From positions 6,324,001-6,388,000 of the forward strand of contig OX359190.1 of assembly GCA_947172415.1 (NCBI GenBank): DNA of 64,000 nucleotides, in the 5' to 3' direction. The first letter of the stretch is position 1. Every line of letters starts with the position of its first letter. Of the stretch, positions 23,901-34,119 are shown one piece after another. A model generated the notes under the pieces. That model saw nothing but the letters and a program-made list of their open reading frames with translations, was not told where the DNA came from and did not search any database. Origin of the DNA: Chondrosia reniformis. Its lineage: Eukaryota > Porifera > Demospongiae > Chondrillida > Chondrillidae. The position numbers and the translations under genes are program-made.

Positions 23901-26900
23901 CCTTACAGCCGAGCAGAGAACAGTTCTCTGCATGGCTCTCATCACTTCTACTGCACCTTTTGACAGCTTTGGAATTCCCCTAAGGTCCTCCAGGAGCGTA
24001 TCCACAGTCCCCAAAGCTCCAATTATCATCGGGGCCACCTTAATTCGGTAGCGACTCTCGAGGTCGAAACGTTCGACCACAAGATTTCTAAAGCCAAACT
24101 GCGTTTTTAGACGCACGAAGAGTCGAAAGATGTACCATCTTAAAGACAATAAGTAAAAAAAGTGATATTCAATCGTATTTTAGGCCTGTTTGATGTGATG
24201 CAATAATTTTATCTGTAATAACACATTTGTAATTAATTATTATAACATTATAGCCTTAATTATTATGATGTTGTTGATGGCAATTAATGTGAAATTCATG
24301 GTTGTGGTGACATTGTGGTGAAACTTTCCGAGTTAAGGACACCTCCATTCAAAGGACAAATACTGGTGTCCCAGCCCGTCCCTTGGATGGAGAGTCCACT
24401 CTATATGCTAATCAGTGTTTGCTAGTGTACTACAGATCCTTCTCCAGTCATCTCTATTTTGTGACCACATGAAAGCTTCTTCTCCTGATGGTTTTGGGAG
24501 TCCCAACTGTTGGATATCTTTTGCGATGACATCCCTCCACCAACTTTTGTAGGGTCTTCCACGAGGTCTCTTCGCACCTTCTGGAATGTAGAGCATTTCA
24601 TCCTGTGCCACACTATCATGGCAAGCAAAGTAGCCGAAAGCATGCAACCTGAGCTGACACAGTTGGGTTGACGGAGGGCATAAAGCATGGTCCAACATAG
24701 CTGTGGCACGTTGCTGGACCTCCTGATTGGTGATATTCTCTTCCCATCTGATGCCCAGAATCCACCGTACTCTGATGTGAAACCAGGAGTCAGTCTGGCA
24801 CTGGTCTGACTTACGCAAGGCCACCAGGTGCATGCCGTAGAGAAGTGTAGGAAGCACCATCATTTGGAACACTCTCAGTTTGGTGTCTTCCCTGATCTCA
24901 GGGTTGGAGAAAACAAAGAGCTGTAGCTATCGGTATGTATGTGCGGCACCTGCAGTCCGTCTATTTACCTCATCTGGGGCTGAGTCTGGGGAGTCAGGAC
25001 TGCTTCAAGGTACACCATTCGCTTCACCCATTTAACATGTATACCAGAACATTGGAGGGACCGTGATGTAGTAGGGTCGCCTCTACCACATGCCATTGCT
25101 TGTGTCTTCCCTAGATGAATGACCAAGCCCAGTCACTTCTCCTCAGCCATTTTGTCTAGGGCCTTCTGTAGGATGTCTAGGTCATATGATGCCAGAATCA
25201 TGTCATCTGCATACTTGAGATACCACAGATTCCCACTAAACAAGTTGTTCAGCATATGTGCTAGCGTCCTATTGCTACTAGGAACAGAGCAGGACTTGGG
25301 CAGTACCCCTGTCTGACTCCCCCACGGACCTCAAATTCTGCAGTGGTGTCCGAACAGGTTCTCACTTTGGCATGGCATGCGGTGTAGATGCACTTAGCTT
25401 ATCTCACCAATGATTCTGGAGTCCTGTAGTTCAACAGAGTTCTCCAGATGGCATCTCTGCTCACAAAGTCAAAGGTTGTGGTGAAGTCGATTGCTACTAG
25501 ATAGATGGGTCGATTGAACTCAGTGGCCCGCTCAATGAGCTGTTTGACCGCACAGATATTATCTGCAGTACTTGTACCTGGTGTAAAACCAGATTGGGTT
25601 GGACCTGCAATGCTGACCACATATCCCTTCAGCCTCTTGTACACACCACGTGCATATATCTTATATGCAATCACCAGCAGGCTGATACTTCTGTATCCTG
25701 TTGGACCTGAAGGATCCTTGTGTGGCCTCAGTATGGGGATGATAATGGAAAGGTCCCAATCAGGTGGTAGAATCTCTCCAGGTGATTAGCATGATGTGGA
25801 AGAGCCATACTCTAGCTGTTGTAGAGTATCGATACACCTCAGCTGGTAGATCATCACATCCACTAGCACGATTAATCTTCAGTCAGGTGCAAGCATCATC
25901 TACTTACTTCTCAGTCAGATCTGCAAGCGGACCAAGGCGAATGGTTCAGGTTGGTGATCGTCAAGGCATACTGTTGTTGGGTGTTTCCCTCAGCACTTGC
26001 CTTCTCCACCTCTCGCGCCCTCTTACTCCACTGTATGCTCGGTTGACATCACAGTTATACTGGGCTACCTCAGTCTGCCCCTTACTCAGTTAACTGTTTG
26101 CTTCTATGAATGCCTTTCGTCTACACTTCACCACAGCTGCTGTTTCCCTTGATTGCAATTCTGGTTGGATTCCCTTAGGTCTAGGGCCAAGGTGCTCATC
26201 TGCAGCTGATGACAATGCTTCATGTAGGTCTCCCCATTCTGCTTCCAGATCTTCTCTGGCTCTGAGGGTAGTTGTTGGTACTTTGCAGCTACAGACTTGT
26301 CAAAACCTTAAAACCTTGAAACTCTTTTCAGACAGTCTTCTTGGTCCGAATCACAGACGCAATGATGCTACTAGAGGTCGATGAGCTGATCCACAGACCA
26401 TTCCACCCACAAACACTTTGTAGTCTGGTACCAGTTGTTTCCACTTCTCCAAGATGATTATGGGATCCAATGCAGCTACACTACCTCGGGGGTGTCTCCA
26501 TGTCCAGTGTGAGCCTGTGGAGTGTCAGAAAAAGCTCACAGACAGGGCCAATCGGCAACCATCCATCAGGTCCAGAACTCTACAACCATTGTCTTTGGCT
26601 TCAGCTTCCCCTCTCATAAAGTGAGGCTCCTGGTGGGCTCTGGTCCTATGCATGTATTCAGATCAGCTAGTAGCGAGAGACACAGATGCCAGTGCGATGT
26701 TCTTTCTTGACAGCTCTTGCGCCAAAACGTCCCTTTGTGCTTCAAGAGGGAGCGACAATTCCATGTAGCCACCCCAGCAGAGTGACTATTGACAGATCTG
26801 TAGCGTAATTTGGGTCACACGCTGTAGTTCTACTGGTGCACGGCTCCCAGCAGCCACCTCCGCTGAAGAGGATGGATTGGATACCATTTTACGCCATATA

Positions 26901-29900
26901 CATAGCATGCTAAAAGTTTAATGATTTTGTAAAAACTTAATTAGCAGAAAATATTTACCTTAGGGTATATATTTAGCATATGTGAATGTCTTCTTCTGAG
27001 ATGTGTACATTCATCTATAACCTTCTTCAAGCTCCTCTTAGCAATAGTACGTAAACAAAAAGTAATCTCTTAATAAATTGAAAAGTACCAAAGAGTGTAT
27101 GTCCTGATTTTCTTCTTACTATGTAGAGTTTGACTTGCTCAGTTCCTTGCAGTCAATACCAGGATACCCATCACAGGGGTTGCTAACTTGTAATAAGGTA
27201 AGTGTTAAAATGTGACACCATGAATTGAATATGTGTCTACAGAATGTGAGAGAATGTGTTTTGCCCGCCCATCTGCAATTATTTTTAGGTTCACCGATTT
27301 GACGCCTCAGTAATTATGTAGACTAATCCATACACCTTAAGCTTCACTTTTCATATTATTTTAACCACAATGTTTTGATTTATACATAAAATGGGAAATT
27401 CCTATTATATTACCTCCGCATTAGATTCCTGATATGTTTTAGATAATATTTAGTAAGCAATCAATCAAAGTATACTGATAAGTAGGATTTCAAATCTGTT
27501 TGCACTTTGGTGTTTTGAAATTATATCTTCATTTTGTTGTTGGTACACTGTGATCTCATTGATCCCTATTAACATAGGCTCAGACAAAGAACTCTGAGAT
27601 CTAAAATTGTCAGATATTTTTGTGGCCAGTTGCGCATTTCATCAAGGGTAATACTAATATTAGTGACTACATCCCTATACCTTCTTTTTCTTTAAGAAAG
27701 GTTGAGTTTGCCAATCTTGCTTTGATGAGTTTAGGAAAATGAAGATATGAGTTGAAAGATACATGTACTACTATTACCATTAGCATCCTAAATATGAATT
27801 ACATTGGGATTAACAATAGGTAAAGACTGTAACGCTAACACTGTCTTATGCCCAAGGTGTTTAGTTTAGTCTGTTGGTCTGAAACCAATATTACACCAGA
27901 CCAGATGCGATGTATGGCCATCAGTTCAAATTTGGTCAAGAACGGGAAATGAATTATCAACAGTTTAGCATTTTACTTTAGGTTTACTAATCAAACTTAT
28001 AGCATATAGGTGTGAGGCATTTCCATTAGTTCGTTTTCCATTAATTGTATGTAATATGGTGGCAGAAAGACAATCTTAGCAATTCATAGCCCATACATGA
28101 TGGGGTAAACTGCATCATTTTTTAACAAATTGGTTTGATTTGTTGGTTGTTGCAAATTGTACTGTTAAGTTTGCAAATTCAATACTCCAGTATCAACCAA
28201 GTACTAATATTTGCTTTGTAATCAACTGGAAGTGAAGAAGTGTCTTGAAGCACCCTGCCTTGGCAAACTTCCTATCGCTGGAGTCCAATTTTTGACAGCA
28301 TTCTTATTTGTTGCCATTAATAGTAAAAGAATATAAAAGTATAAAACTAGCATACCATATAAAATGTATTTAGCACATACACTTAGAAACAGCCCTGTAC
28401 ACAGTAGAGTACTGTTAGCCAGTCATATATTTTTTCCAAATTTTAAGTGCCTATGGGCTATATGTACTAGCATTTCTACAGGCTTTCTTACAATATCTTA
28501 AGTGTCTGTCTCCTTTCCTGCTTTTAAAGATCCCCTATCAATTTCTGCATTTCTTTAAAGCAAGCACTTCATTTTATTCAGTCACTAATTTTTCACATTT
28601 TAAAATACGTATGTATACATTGTTTTCACCTCATTATCCTACAATATAAATGCATTCTTCTCTTTGCAAACCTACCTATCTACCCTCTTCTATTCACAGT
28701 TTTTCAGTCCCACCCCTCAGTTTAGCTATCAAACTTTTTTCTTATCTACTCCACTCCTAATATAACCAGCTTCACCTGGAAATTCATCATTTGTTAACCT
28801 GTACATACTTATCTTCTAGTTTACTACTTCTATGCAGCTTGTCTTTCCATTCTTCAATAATTCTGTCTTAATGCAACTGTATACCATTGTCCCCATACAC
28901 ATACTTAGAAAGGCCTTAATACCTCACAGTTCTAGCTTATGGAAGGTATCCTCAATCTTGCACAGCCATTTTGTCTGAAAAGAAGGGCATCAGTGTTTAA
29001 CTAGGTTTGATTCTGGCATCCTCATTAGCCTATGCCAGCCTTCCGTTTTAACCTCAGTCTAACTGGCACCAACTGCTTTCAATCTGCAGTGCTATTATAG
29101 GATGGCGAAGAAACTTCTTAAAGTCCTGTTTTGTACAGTACTCAATCCTGTACATTCAGCCATTACACCCCATACCTCTGCTCCATAGTCCATAACAGTT
29201 GTTATAAGGTTGTTATATAGTCTAGTATGGAGTTGGTATTGTGGGTCTAGTTTCTTACAATTTCATAACAGTGCACTAAAGGCTCTATTACTCTTAGTCA
29301 AACGGTTGTTTGTAAAATGCAACCGAGGTGGCTCCAAATGGCACCATGCGGCTTCCACAGGCCTCCTTGTGCTTAAATCACTTTTTAGCCTAAGTATAGG
29401 CAAGCCCTGTACCATTATAAAATGTCACCGAGGTGACTCCAAATGGCACTATGACGCTCCCATAGGCCTCCTAGTGCTATAATCTAGGAATTCAGTGATA
29501 GTTATGCTCAAGTAGGTGTAACTATCAACAATCTCTATTTTTGATACACAAAGAGAAAATGTGTGGTATATACTTAGTACTTCTCCTTGTCTTAGGTCTA
29601 ATGTGCACATCCCCTGATTTATCTGGCCATAAACATGGCATGTGCTCTTAAATCAGTATCCCTTACATTACACCTGACTATCCCTTTTTCATTTATCTGA
29701 CCATTCTTTTATATTTCAACACAAAAATTGTGACTATCTGCACTATGCTTCTGTTCCTCTACTAGCTTCCTAAGTCATTTATTTTCATCTTCCTTTGTCT
29801 TCACCTTCTTTTCCAGCTGTTCTATTTTCCTTTTGACCTCCTCTAACTCTGTAAGTTGTCCTTTTAGTTGTCAAACCTCTTGCAGTAACTTCTCAAACTT

Positions 29901-31460
29901 GTCTTCCTGTTCTCGTCTTCCTTCAACAATTTGTACATGATTCTTGTGCTACCGAAAAAAAAGTAACAAACAAAAGGTACCTCATCCTTACTGACTACTT
30001 TCTGCATTATCCTGTAGCAAGACGGATGGGACCAAACATCGCACTGCACACAGTCTTGTTTGTCTGTTGCAGCTAATTCCCTGCTTTGTTCGCAAAATAC
30101 ACTTGTTTGTTTCTTCTTTGTTTCAGGTGTTCTGCCATTGTTTCCCCTGTTTTCTCTCTCTCTGATATTCAGTGTCTCCACAGCTGGTCTAATGGGTGTG
30201 CTACATTGCTTCAAAGCATTTAAAACATTAGAAATTTTGGCACTACGATTTATTGCAACTTTTGTGCTATAATTTTCTCAGAGCTTCAGTCAAACAATAC
30301 CGTAATCTGTCTATAAATAACATACGTATAAGCAAATATATCTTTTAAAAATGACCATGATTATGTGTTTACCTGAGGACTTCACTCTTCTTAAACATAG
30401 GTTGTATATGATTTATTATACAGATTATCAGTGTAGTGAACAAGTATTCAGCAACTAACAGATGTACAACCGACAAAGAAATATTACAATTTGTCACCCA
30501 AGCATTCAACATGTCCTTGGTGAATCTACTCTTTACTTGTCGGATGGAAAAGCCTTGTAGTATCATTAGCATGAATAGTTGCATGACATTTCCAGAAGAT
30601 GATGACATGCAAGTAATTTTGACAGCCATGGTTGCCAAAGATAACAGTGATTATTGTAAATCAAAAAGGCAAGAACATATTCCTTCGGGGAGTATTACTT
30701 TCAAGGTAAGGCTTATAAATCTTTTTTTTAATATGCACATTCGTACATAACAATAAACAGTTAACAAGAAATTTCTAGCACATTTTATATATCATTGGTT
30801 AACTTCTGCTTAACTGCTGTTAACTTCATTTTAAATCCTTACATTTTGGTGTACAAAGGCCAATGTGACTACATACTAATTACTAGTGTTTAATGTTTCA
30901 ATAGTTTCTATTATGTTTTCCTGCAGAAACCTCTGATTGTCTTAGCCCCACATGATGTACAAAGCCATCCTGCTTTGGAGCATTTAGGTTTGGTGCACCT
31001 TTTCATTATTCGTGAAACAACACAGCTTACAGAAGTAAGATACGTATTTTTACATTCAGTTTCAAGCTTCTTTAATTTTTGTAACAAGTGCTGTGATATG
31101 GTATTATCTATGTGTGAACGCTTTACCCCTATAATGCACTTCAGACTTTACTTACAGTATTTCACTTTATGTAACATTTTATAAGCAATCTGTATCTTCC
31201 TATATGTGACACCTTTGCCTGCTTGGGTAGAAGTCAGCAATATATACAAATTTCTAACTTTATGTTCCTACTTCATAATTGTTGGAAAGCTCTGTTTCTT
31301 GTTTTCTCCTTAGCTTGGAGGGCCAAGTGGTTTTTTGCAGTTTTTTCTATTTGAGGCAACTGATATACTCTTCCATTTAGTTGAAGCTGTGGGTGGCAAT
31401 GCCGTCATTGAATACAGGATAAATGATCTTGTGATGCTTGATACAACACACAAGAACCAG
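11921..31460 (+). CDS. C2CD5: C2CD5-like protein (C2 domain-containing protein 5), C-terminal ten exons
   Basis: Exons with GT/AG borders and agreeing phases: 11921-11951, 12436-12510, 15528-15675, 15735-15863, 17090-17152, 18801-18951, 27127-27197, 30424-30705, 30927-31034, 31314-31460; about 400 residues. Motifs follow the order of the C-terminal half of animal C2CD5 (KIAA0528/CDP138): a C-x2-C pair (CSTCK); LMTTSLPETWQIVGKGTLLQ; MLPFLEYKIH and LGMNAVIQLKVTISLGET; FPEDDDMQVILTAM; HLFIIRETTQLTELGGPSGF; EAVGGNAVIEYRI; DTTHKNQ. In vertebrates the protein has an N-terminal C2 domain and takes part in insulin-stimulated GLUT4 vesicle insertion. The C2 domain must lie upstream: I could not find it before 11921, and the first 31-nt exon is supported only by phase. 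The last exon after KNQ (residues AQCLI in vertebrates) was not found. Introns are swollen by transposons, one to 8.2 kb. Confidence 0.8.
12904..12933. repeat. (CTTGAAC)n tail of the LINE at 13-15 kb
   Basis: Four head-to-tail copies of a 7-bp unit lie exactly at the 3' side of the minus-strand LINE. Non-LTR elements of several clades end in such short tandem repeats, so I read this as the element's 3' tail. Confidence 0.6.
12934..15020 (-). pseudogene. Non-LTR retrotransposon (LINE) reverse transcriptase, 5'-truncated
   Basis: Minus-strand blocks in order: HGPPEVLARWHQHFYRLLNV and SALSKLKNGKAGG (14833-14483, RT N-terminal linker); ETQCGFRKGRGCVDMIF (14440-14252); NGLRQGCELAPTLFNIQFSA (14223-14029); ETQFADDVALFSSS (F-ADD active site, 13974-13771); VVLAVLLYGSEIWVL then CCARTIPGVTRYQQW (13604-13188, thumb and C-terminal region). 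At least three frame changes separate the blocks, and no endonuclease is seen upstream of about 15000, so the copy is dead and 5'-truncated, as is common for target-primed insertions. It lies in a C2CD5 intron in the opposite orientation. The clade was not determined; the 7-bp tail and motif style would suit an RTE-like or CR1/L2-like element. Confidence 0.75.
15022..15290 (+). pseudogene. Penelope-like element 3' fragment
   Basis: The left edge (ggatttcttcttactgcatc) matches the termini of two other Penelope-like relics at 23450 and 47755. It is followed directly by a plus-strand frame reading ANWYRRRIKEALWIQK and MNLDQGLSLNST, the same C-terminal GIY-YIG tail as at 48520-48620. It ends near a 'cactgaagaagatta' word corresponding to the hammerhead-like motif of the family. 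Only about 270 bp remain. Confidence 0.6.
15291..15527. other. Intron sequence, nothing recognised
   Basis: AT-rich spacer running up to the acceptor at 15527. No ORF or repeat border was identified. Confidence 0.4.
15864..17089. other. C2CD5-like intron, nothing recognised
   Basis: Starts with GTAAGA and ends with CTATAG. The frames inside (for example on the minus strand at 16724-17059) show no family motif, and no inverted termini were found. Confidence 0.45.
17570..17900. repeat. Dispersed repeat, copy 2 (see 5188-5840)
   Basis: Same orientation as the copy near 5.2 kb, diverged. It lies inside a C2CD5-like intron. The shared words include gggatggctga, acatggcc, aaatcaacaa and gaaataggcc. 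Confidence 0.55.
17901..18800. other. C2CD5-like intron, nothing recognised
   Basis: AT-rich intron tail ending in a good acceptor (cacttttgcag). A 69-codon frame at 18559-18768 has no recognisable motif and is treated as chance. Confidence 0.4.
20068..23103 (-). pseudogene. Ginger transposase: integrase, Cys-rich, Ulp1 protease and PHD modules
   Basis: Spliced minus-strand gene; the ATG is at 23103. Order: head exon (MDQREAFEAFCKKTF...); H2C2 zinc-binding exon ending at 22492 (GHIGTK ... CLVCHTRKPQ); rve core 22392-21987 with D in IDLIDM, D in HSDNGREF and a Q-L-EQGNGTVE block; exon 21923-21301 with TTPYELVFGQPP, a 17-residue Pro/Glu repeat, then FSVGDFVSVRIPRIDR; Cys-rich exon to 20928 (CNCRKKC ... 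CTCMKRKVPC); short exon to about 20680; Ulp1 C48-like protease (NHW, YDSLP, QDCGLFAI: His, Asp, Gln/Cys); and a C4HC3 PHD finger (CYC ... CDGCDKWFHYKC ... WFCKNC) to the TAA at 20068. Defects: one-base shift near 22938, G5 for G4 near 21677, and TGA at 20308-20310 in place of a probable CGA between protease and PHD. Exon borders show GT/AG. Ulp1 and PHD modules have been reported in Ginger1 proteins. Confidence 0.75.
21570..21720. repeat. 51-bp minisatellite inside the Ginger gene
   Basis: Three tandem units of about 51 bp encode the acidic, Pro-rich 17-residue repeat ENPPVAELPIENPESPT (minus strand). One unit has an extra G in a G-run, causing the frame change. Confidence 0.7.
23447..24150. 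mobile_element. Inverted-arm Penelope-like relic enclosing a LINE C-terminal piece
   Basis: 23450-23580 (ggatttcttctaactgcgtc onward, including ttaagatggtacatct and the word gaccctgagggtc) is repeated in inverted orientation at 24045-24140. The left terminus equals that of the relics at 15022 and 47755. Between the arms a minus-strand frame (24149-23853) reads KVAPMIIGALGTVDTLLEDL then RTVLCSAVRILRKHL, a C-terminal motif ('KVVPI-IGALGTv ... K-ALLGTA-ILRKvL') common after the RT of some non-LTR elements. Reading runs on to about 23690 with broken frames. Confidence 0.55.
24408..26885 (-). pseudogene. Second LINE: RT and C-terminal region, degraded
   Basis: Minus-strand blocks: a 5' part (26885-25900) with ARVPTTT..., LRAREDLEAEWGDLHEAL and KCRRKAFIEAN in broken frames (the endonuclease-to-RT linker style of LINEs); RT motif block IAGPTQSGFTPGTSTADN then LVAIDFTTTFDFVSRDAIW (25674-25399); a YADDMILASYDLDILQKAL active site (about 25230, outside any start-codon ORF) followed by KTQAMACGRGDPT; and a C-terminal ORF (24872-24408) with VLPTLLYGMHLVAL, WILGIRWEENITNQEVQQRA and RPRGRPYKSWWRDVIAKDI. 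Several stops and shifts. Opposite orientation to the C2CD5-like gene, within the same 8.2-kb intron as the Ginger element. Confidence 0.75.
27198..28880. other. C2CD5-like intron, no feature recognised
   Basis: Begins with GTAAGTG. Long AT-rich, ORF-poor stretch. The two exons that flank this intron join in phase and match consecutive parts of C2CD5, so no exon is expected here. Confidence 0.45.
28880..29250 (-). pseudogene. LINE RT C-terminal fragment
   Basis: Minus-strand translation near 29215-29100 gives YNNLITTVMDYGAEVWGVMA and VQNRTLRSFFAI, the post-RT 'L--sLi-pVmdYGaEVWG ... vQNRa-R-FLgv' motif of non-LTR elements. It is followed by interrupted frames down to about 28900. Confidence 0.55.
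29316..29482. repeat. Tandem duplication, period about 104 bp
   Basis: Two copies of a block with caccgaggtg(g/a)ctccaaatgg and aggcctcc(t)(t/a)gtgct, at 29320-29380 and 29423-29480. A frame of 90 codons spans both, but that looks like a by-product of the duplication. Confidence 0.5.
29700..30214 (-). pseudogene. LINE ORF1-like fragment with PHD-like Cys/His array
   Basis: ORF 30214-29864 contains FCEQSRELAATDKQDCVQCD then VWSHPSCYRI and EVPFVCYF: a C-x(n)-C-x2-C ... H-x4-C pattern like the PHD finger that heads ORF1 of some non-LTR elements. Downstream (29860-29740) a heptad-like Lys/Glu/Leu coiled coil follows (QLTELEEVKRKIEQLEKKVK), broken by stops. It lies antisense in the last intron before exon 30424. 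Confidence 0.5.
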
Positions 31461-32012
31461 GTAATTAGTTATGTTTCACTAAGGCATAAGAAGAAATGCA
31501 TCTGTTGAGATTTACATTTTTTGAACTGTTGTAAATCTTACCTTTAGGATGAGTAAAGCTAGTTATCAAAAGCAGTACATGACTAATGAGTATATGAAAT
31601 TGAAAGTGCTCCTGATCTTGGTGGAATATATTAACTAATGATGTCCTTTGTATTGAAAACACTGCTTGATATAGCTTTTTCATTCAAACTACCTTTATTG
31701 ATCCTTCCATTACTACTACATTGGTTCTGAAACTATATGTAAATGTAGGTCATGGCATTAAACTGCATTTTGAGATTGTCACTATGCATTCATGTAACAT
31801 GTCTTTGTATATATTAGGTTGATGTGATTGTATTACAAACATCTTTCCTTTGGCACATTGTATCCTCTGTACAGGGAATAATAAATTTGACTAAATATTT
31901 GTTCAAATATGAGTCTAAATACTTTGCATGCACGATTTTAAACCCAAGCCACCACTAGAAACAGATATATCCATATACATATTTTGACACCACCTTTATA
32001 TACCCTAAGACC
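31461..32012. other. Downstream of last C2CD5-like exon found
   Basis: Begins with a donor GTAATT. A terminal exon is expected within the next few kb but no frame matching the AQCL(I/L)N motif was seen. A weak candidate starts after the acceptor at 31818 (VDVIVLQTSF...), with no family support. Confidence 0.35.
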
Positions 32013-32243
32013 CACAGGATCAAATTACAGGTTTCAGATGGAATGAAACCTATTTGAAACTTCTTGAACGGCCAGGTTTCAAAGGGTGGACAAGTATGCA
32101 CTAGGAGATTAATTTCACAAGTTTCAAGTTTTTCCCAGATCCTTTTCCAAGTTTATCATGCTTTCATGTCTTTTGAAACCTGGCAGTTCCCAAGAGTTTC
32201 AAATAGGTTTCATTCCATATGAAACCTGTAATTTGATCCTGTG
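32013..32243. repeat. 230-bp MITE with about 45-bp terminal inverted repeats
   Basis: Left CACAGGATCAAATTACAGGT continues through tttca-atggaatgaaacctatttgaaac; the right end is its inverse with few mismatches. The centre also has inverted 'ttgaaacctgg' words. No ORF. Confidence 0.7.
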
Positions 32244-33888
32244 ACCTTAATTACTACAGGGCATTAGGAGCCTTTTTATACAGAATGTTCTTTATATACA
32301 AGTGGAAGGGTCATTGACATGTTTTTTGCATAAGCTGCTAGTGCTAAGTGTAATATAACTAGAGCTTCCCTCAAGATGGCTCATCTTATTTTGAGATATC
32401 TCCTTTGACAGGGTAATAGAACTTAATGGTGACAACACTCTGTGTAGTTGTGATATCATACTGAAGGTGAAATGTAATGATAGACCAAGCCTAATAGTCT
32501 TTTAGGTGCATTAATGGATGATAACCAGCAAGTCCGTTAATTGTTTATGGAAATGTTACCATAACCATCTCTTATGTTTGTTGCATTCAGTAGATACTGT
32601 GTACTGTTTATATAGATGTAAGAAATTTCTCCCTAAAGATTCAATCAATTCTGTGTATACCAATATGTCTCATATTACCAGAGTAAATAGTCAGACCAAC
32701 TAGTCAGACCAACTAGTAATATGAGCATACACAATCATTGTATCACTTAAGGACATCCGCAGTTCAAGTTCTGAGCTACTGTTTTAATACTAACCACATC
32801 TATAGATCAACAACTTTAAAAGTTGGGCTTAATATATGTAAGCATCAGACCAATTAGATATCACCTTTCACTATTACAATCCACACTCCTTTGCTTGTGT
32901 GCATTGAAACAGTAACATATAATTATTACCATGTTAGTAGCATAATTTATAATTACAGTTTGAGTGCTAGCAGCTATCTAGTGTTATGACTAAGGATAGC
33001 CTGAAGTATCTGGGCTTACTTACTCCTGTTTATGATACTTAATAATGCTAAATGACCAATTAATTATCAAATTAATCTTGCATCTATATACATACACTGT
33101 CATTTTGTCATTTTATGTTAGAACCAAGGTTTGTCATTGCAATTATGACATGAACATAGCTATTTGGTTAGTGGTATCATGGCTTCTTTTTTGAATTTTA
33201 TTTTTGGTCAATTGGCAATTCATCTAGCTCTGTAAAAGTCAATGTTGTGTACCTTTAATGTTTTTCTTAGAATTCACTAGCTAACCTACCTACACAGGCA
33301 ACTAGTTAAGGAACTAACTAATGAATGCTCAAACTAATAAATACTGTATTGATACTTATGTACATTGAATTGTTAGTCTCCTAAGATAAGAATATAGAAA
33401 GCAAATCTTAGTAGGTGGATTTTAGCTGCTTACATGGTGTAGTGCAGTGATGTGGTTGGGAGGTGGTCACTTAATTTTGTAGATTTATTCTTCAGCCATC
33501 CCCAAGTTACATTAATACTGAGATAAGAAAGATGCTGCTTCCTTTCAAATATGATGCTTGTGCTTAGAGTATCTCCTTAGAGCATTTAGGTCAATTTGAT
33601 TGTATTATTGTATCCTTGATAAATGCGTAAATTCTGAGTAGTAAGCCAGATTGAATGCCAGCTCTTTCACTGTACGTAGAGTGAATATTGCTGACTCATG
33701 TCCTTCCTCAAATTAGGTTGTTGCTGTCTTCCTTATTCTTTCATTCTGATCAAAGGGTTACTGTAGGGAGACCTCTGATGTAAAAACTACGGATCTTAGA
33801 TTTCTAGGAGGAGAGTACTGTTTCCCACTTTAGTCTTCCATAGTCAGCCAAGATAAACTTAGGATGGTTACTTGGCTGGTTTGACATA
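32244..33888. other. No gene seen
   Basis: AT-rich sequence up to the Tigger left end. A short direct duplication 'agtcagaccaactagt' occurs at 32690-32718. Nothing else is recognised. Confidence 0.4.
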
Positions 33889-34119
33889 CAGTAAAACCTC
33901 CAAACAAAGGACACATCAGGGGACGGCAATTTGTCCTTTGTAGAGAGGTTGTCCTCTTCTCAGAGGTTTGTCTATAACCTACTAGAATGTCCTTGAAATG
34001 TGATATCATAATAAAATCATACATATATAATGATAATAACTTTCAAGTTAAATAATTTTAACAGAAGTTTCAGAAGTACATGACAAATAAATGCATGTTA
34101 CAGTAGATTAATGAAAACA

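Larger units (their letters stand above)
19242..24401. mobile_element. Old pogo/Tigger-type element split by nested insertions
   Basis: Left end CAGTGGACTCTCCATTAACG after TA; right end, reversed, GAGTGGACTCTCCATCCAAG before TA (its last base reads C where G is expected). Inside the left arm (19242-19489) and right arm (24151-24401) are repeated (g)cggac/gtcc words typical of such elements. No transposase belongs to it. A Ginger-type element (19490-23416) and a Penelope-like/LINE piece (23447-24150) are inserted in it, leaving roughly 530 bp of the host element. Confidence 0.6.

Noticed and set aside
23719..24051. 110-codon plus-strand ORF
   Set aside because: Shadow of the minus-strand LINE C-terminal motif (IGALGT ... 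AVRILRK).
31819..31874. Candidate last exon of the C2CD5-like gene
   Set aside because: Has an acceptor and an open frame but does not resemble the AQCLIN region expected after KNQ.
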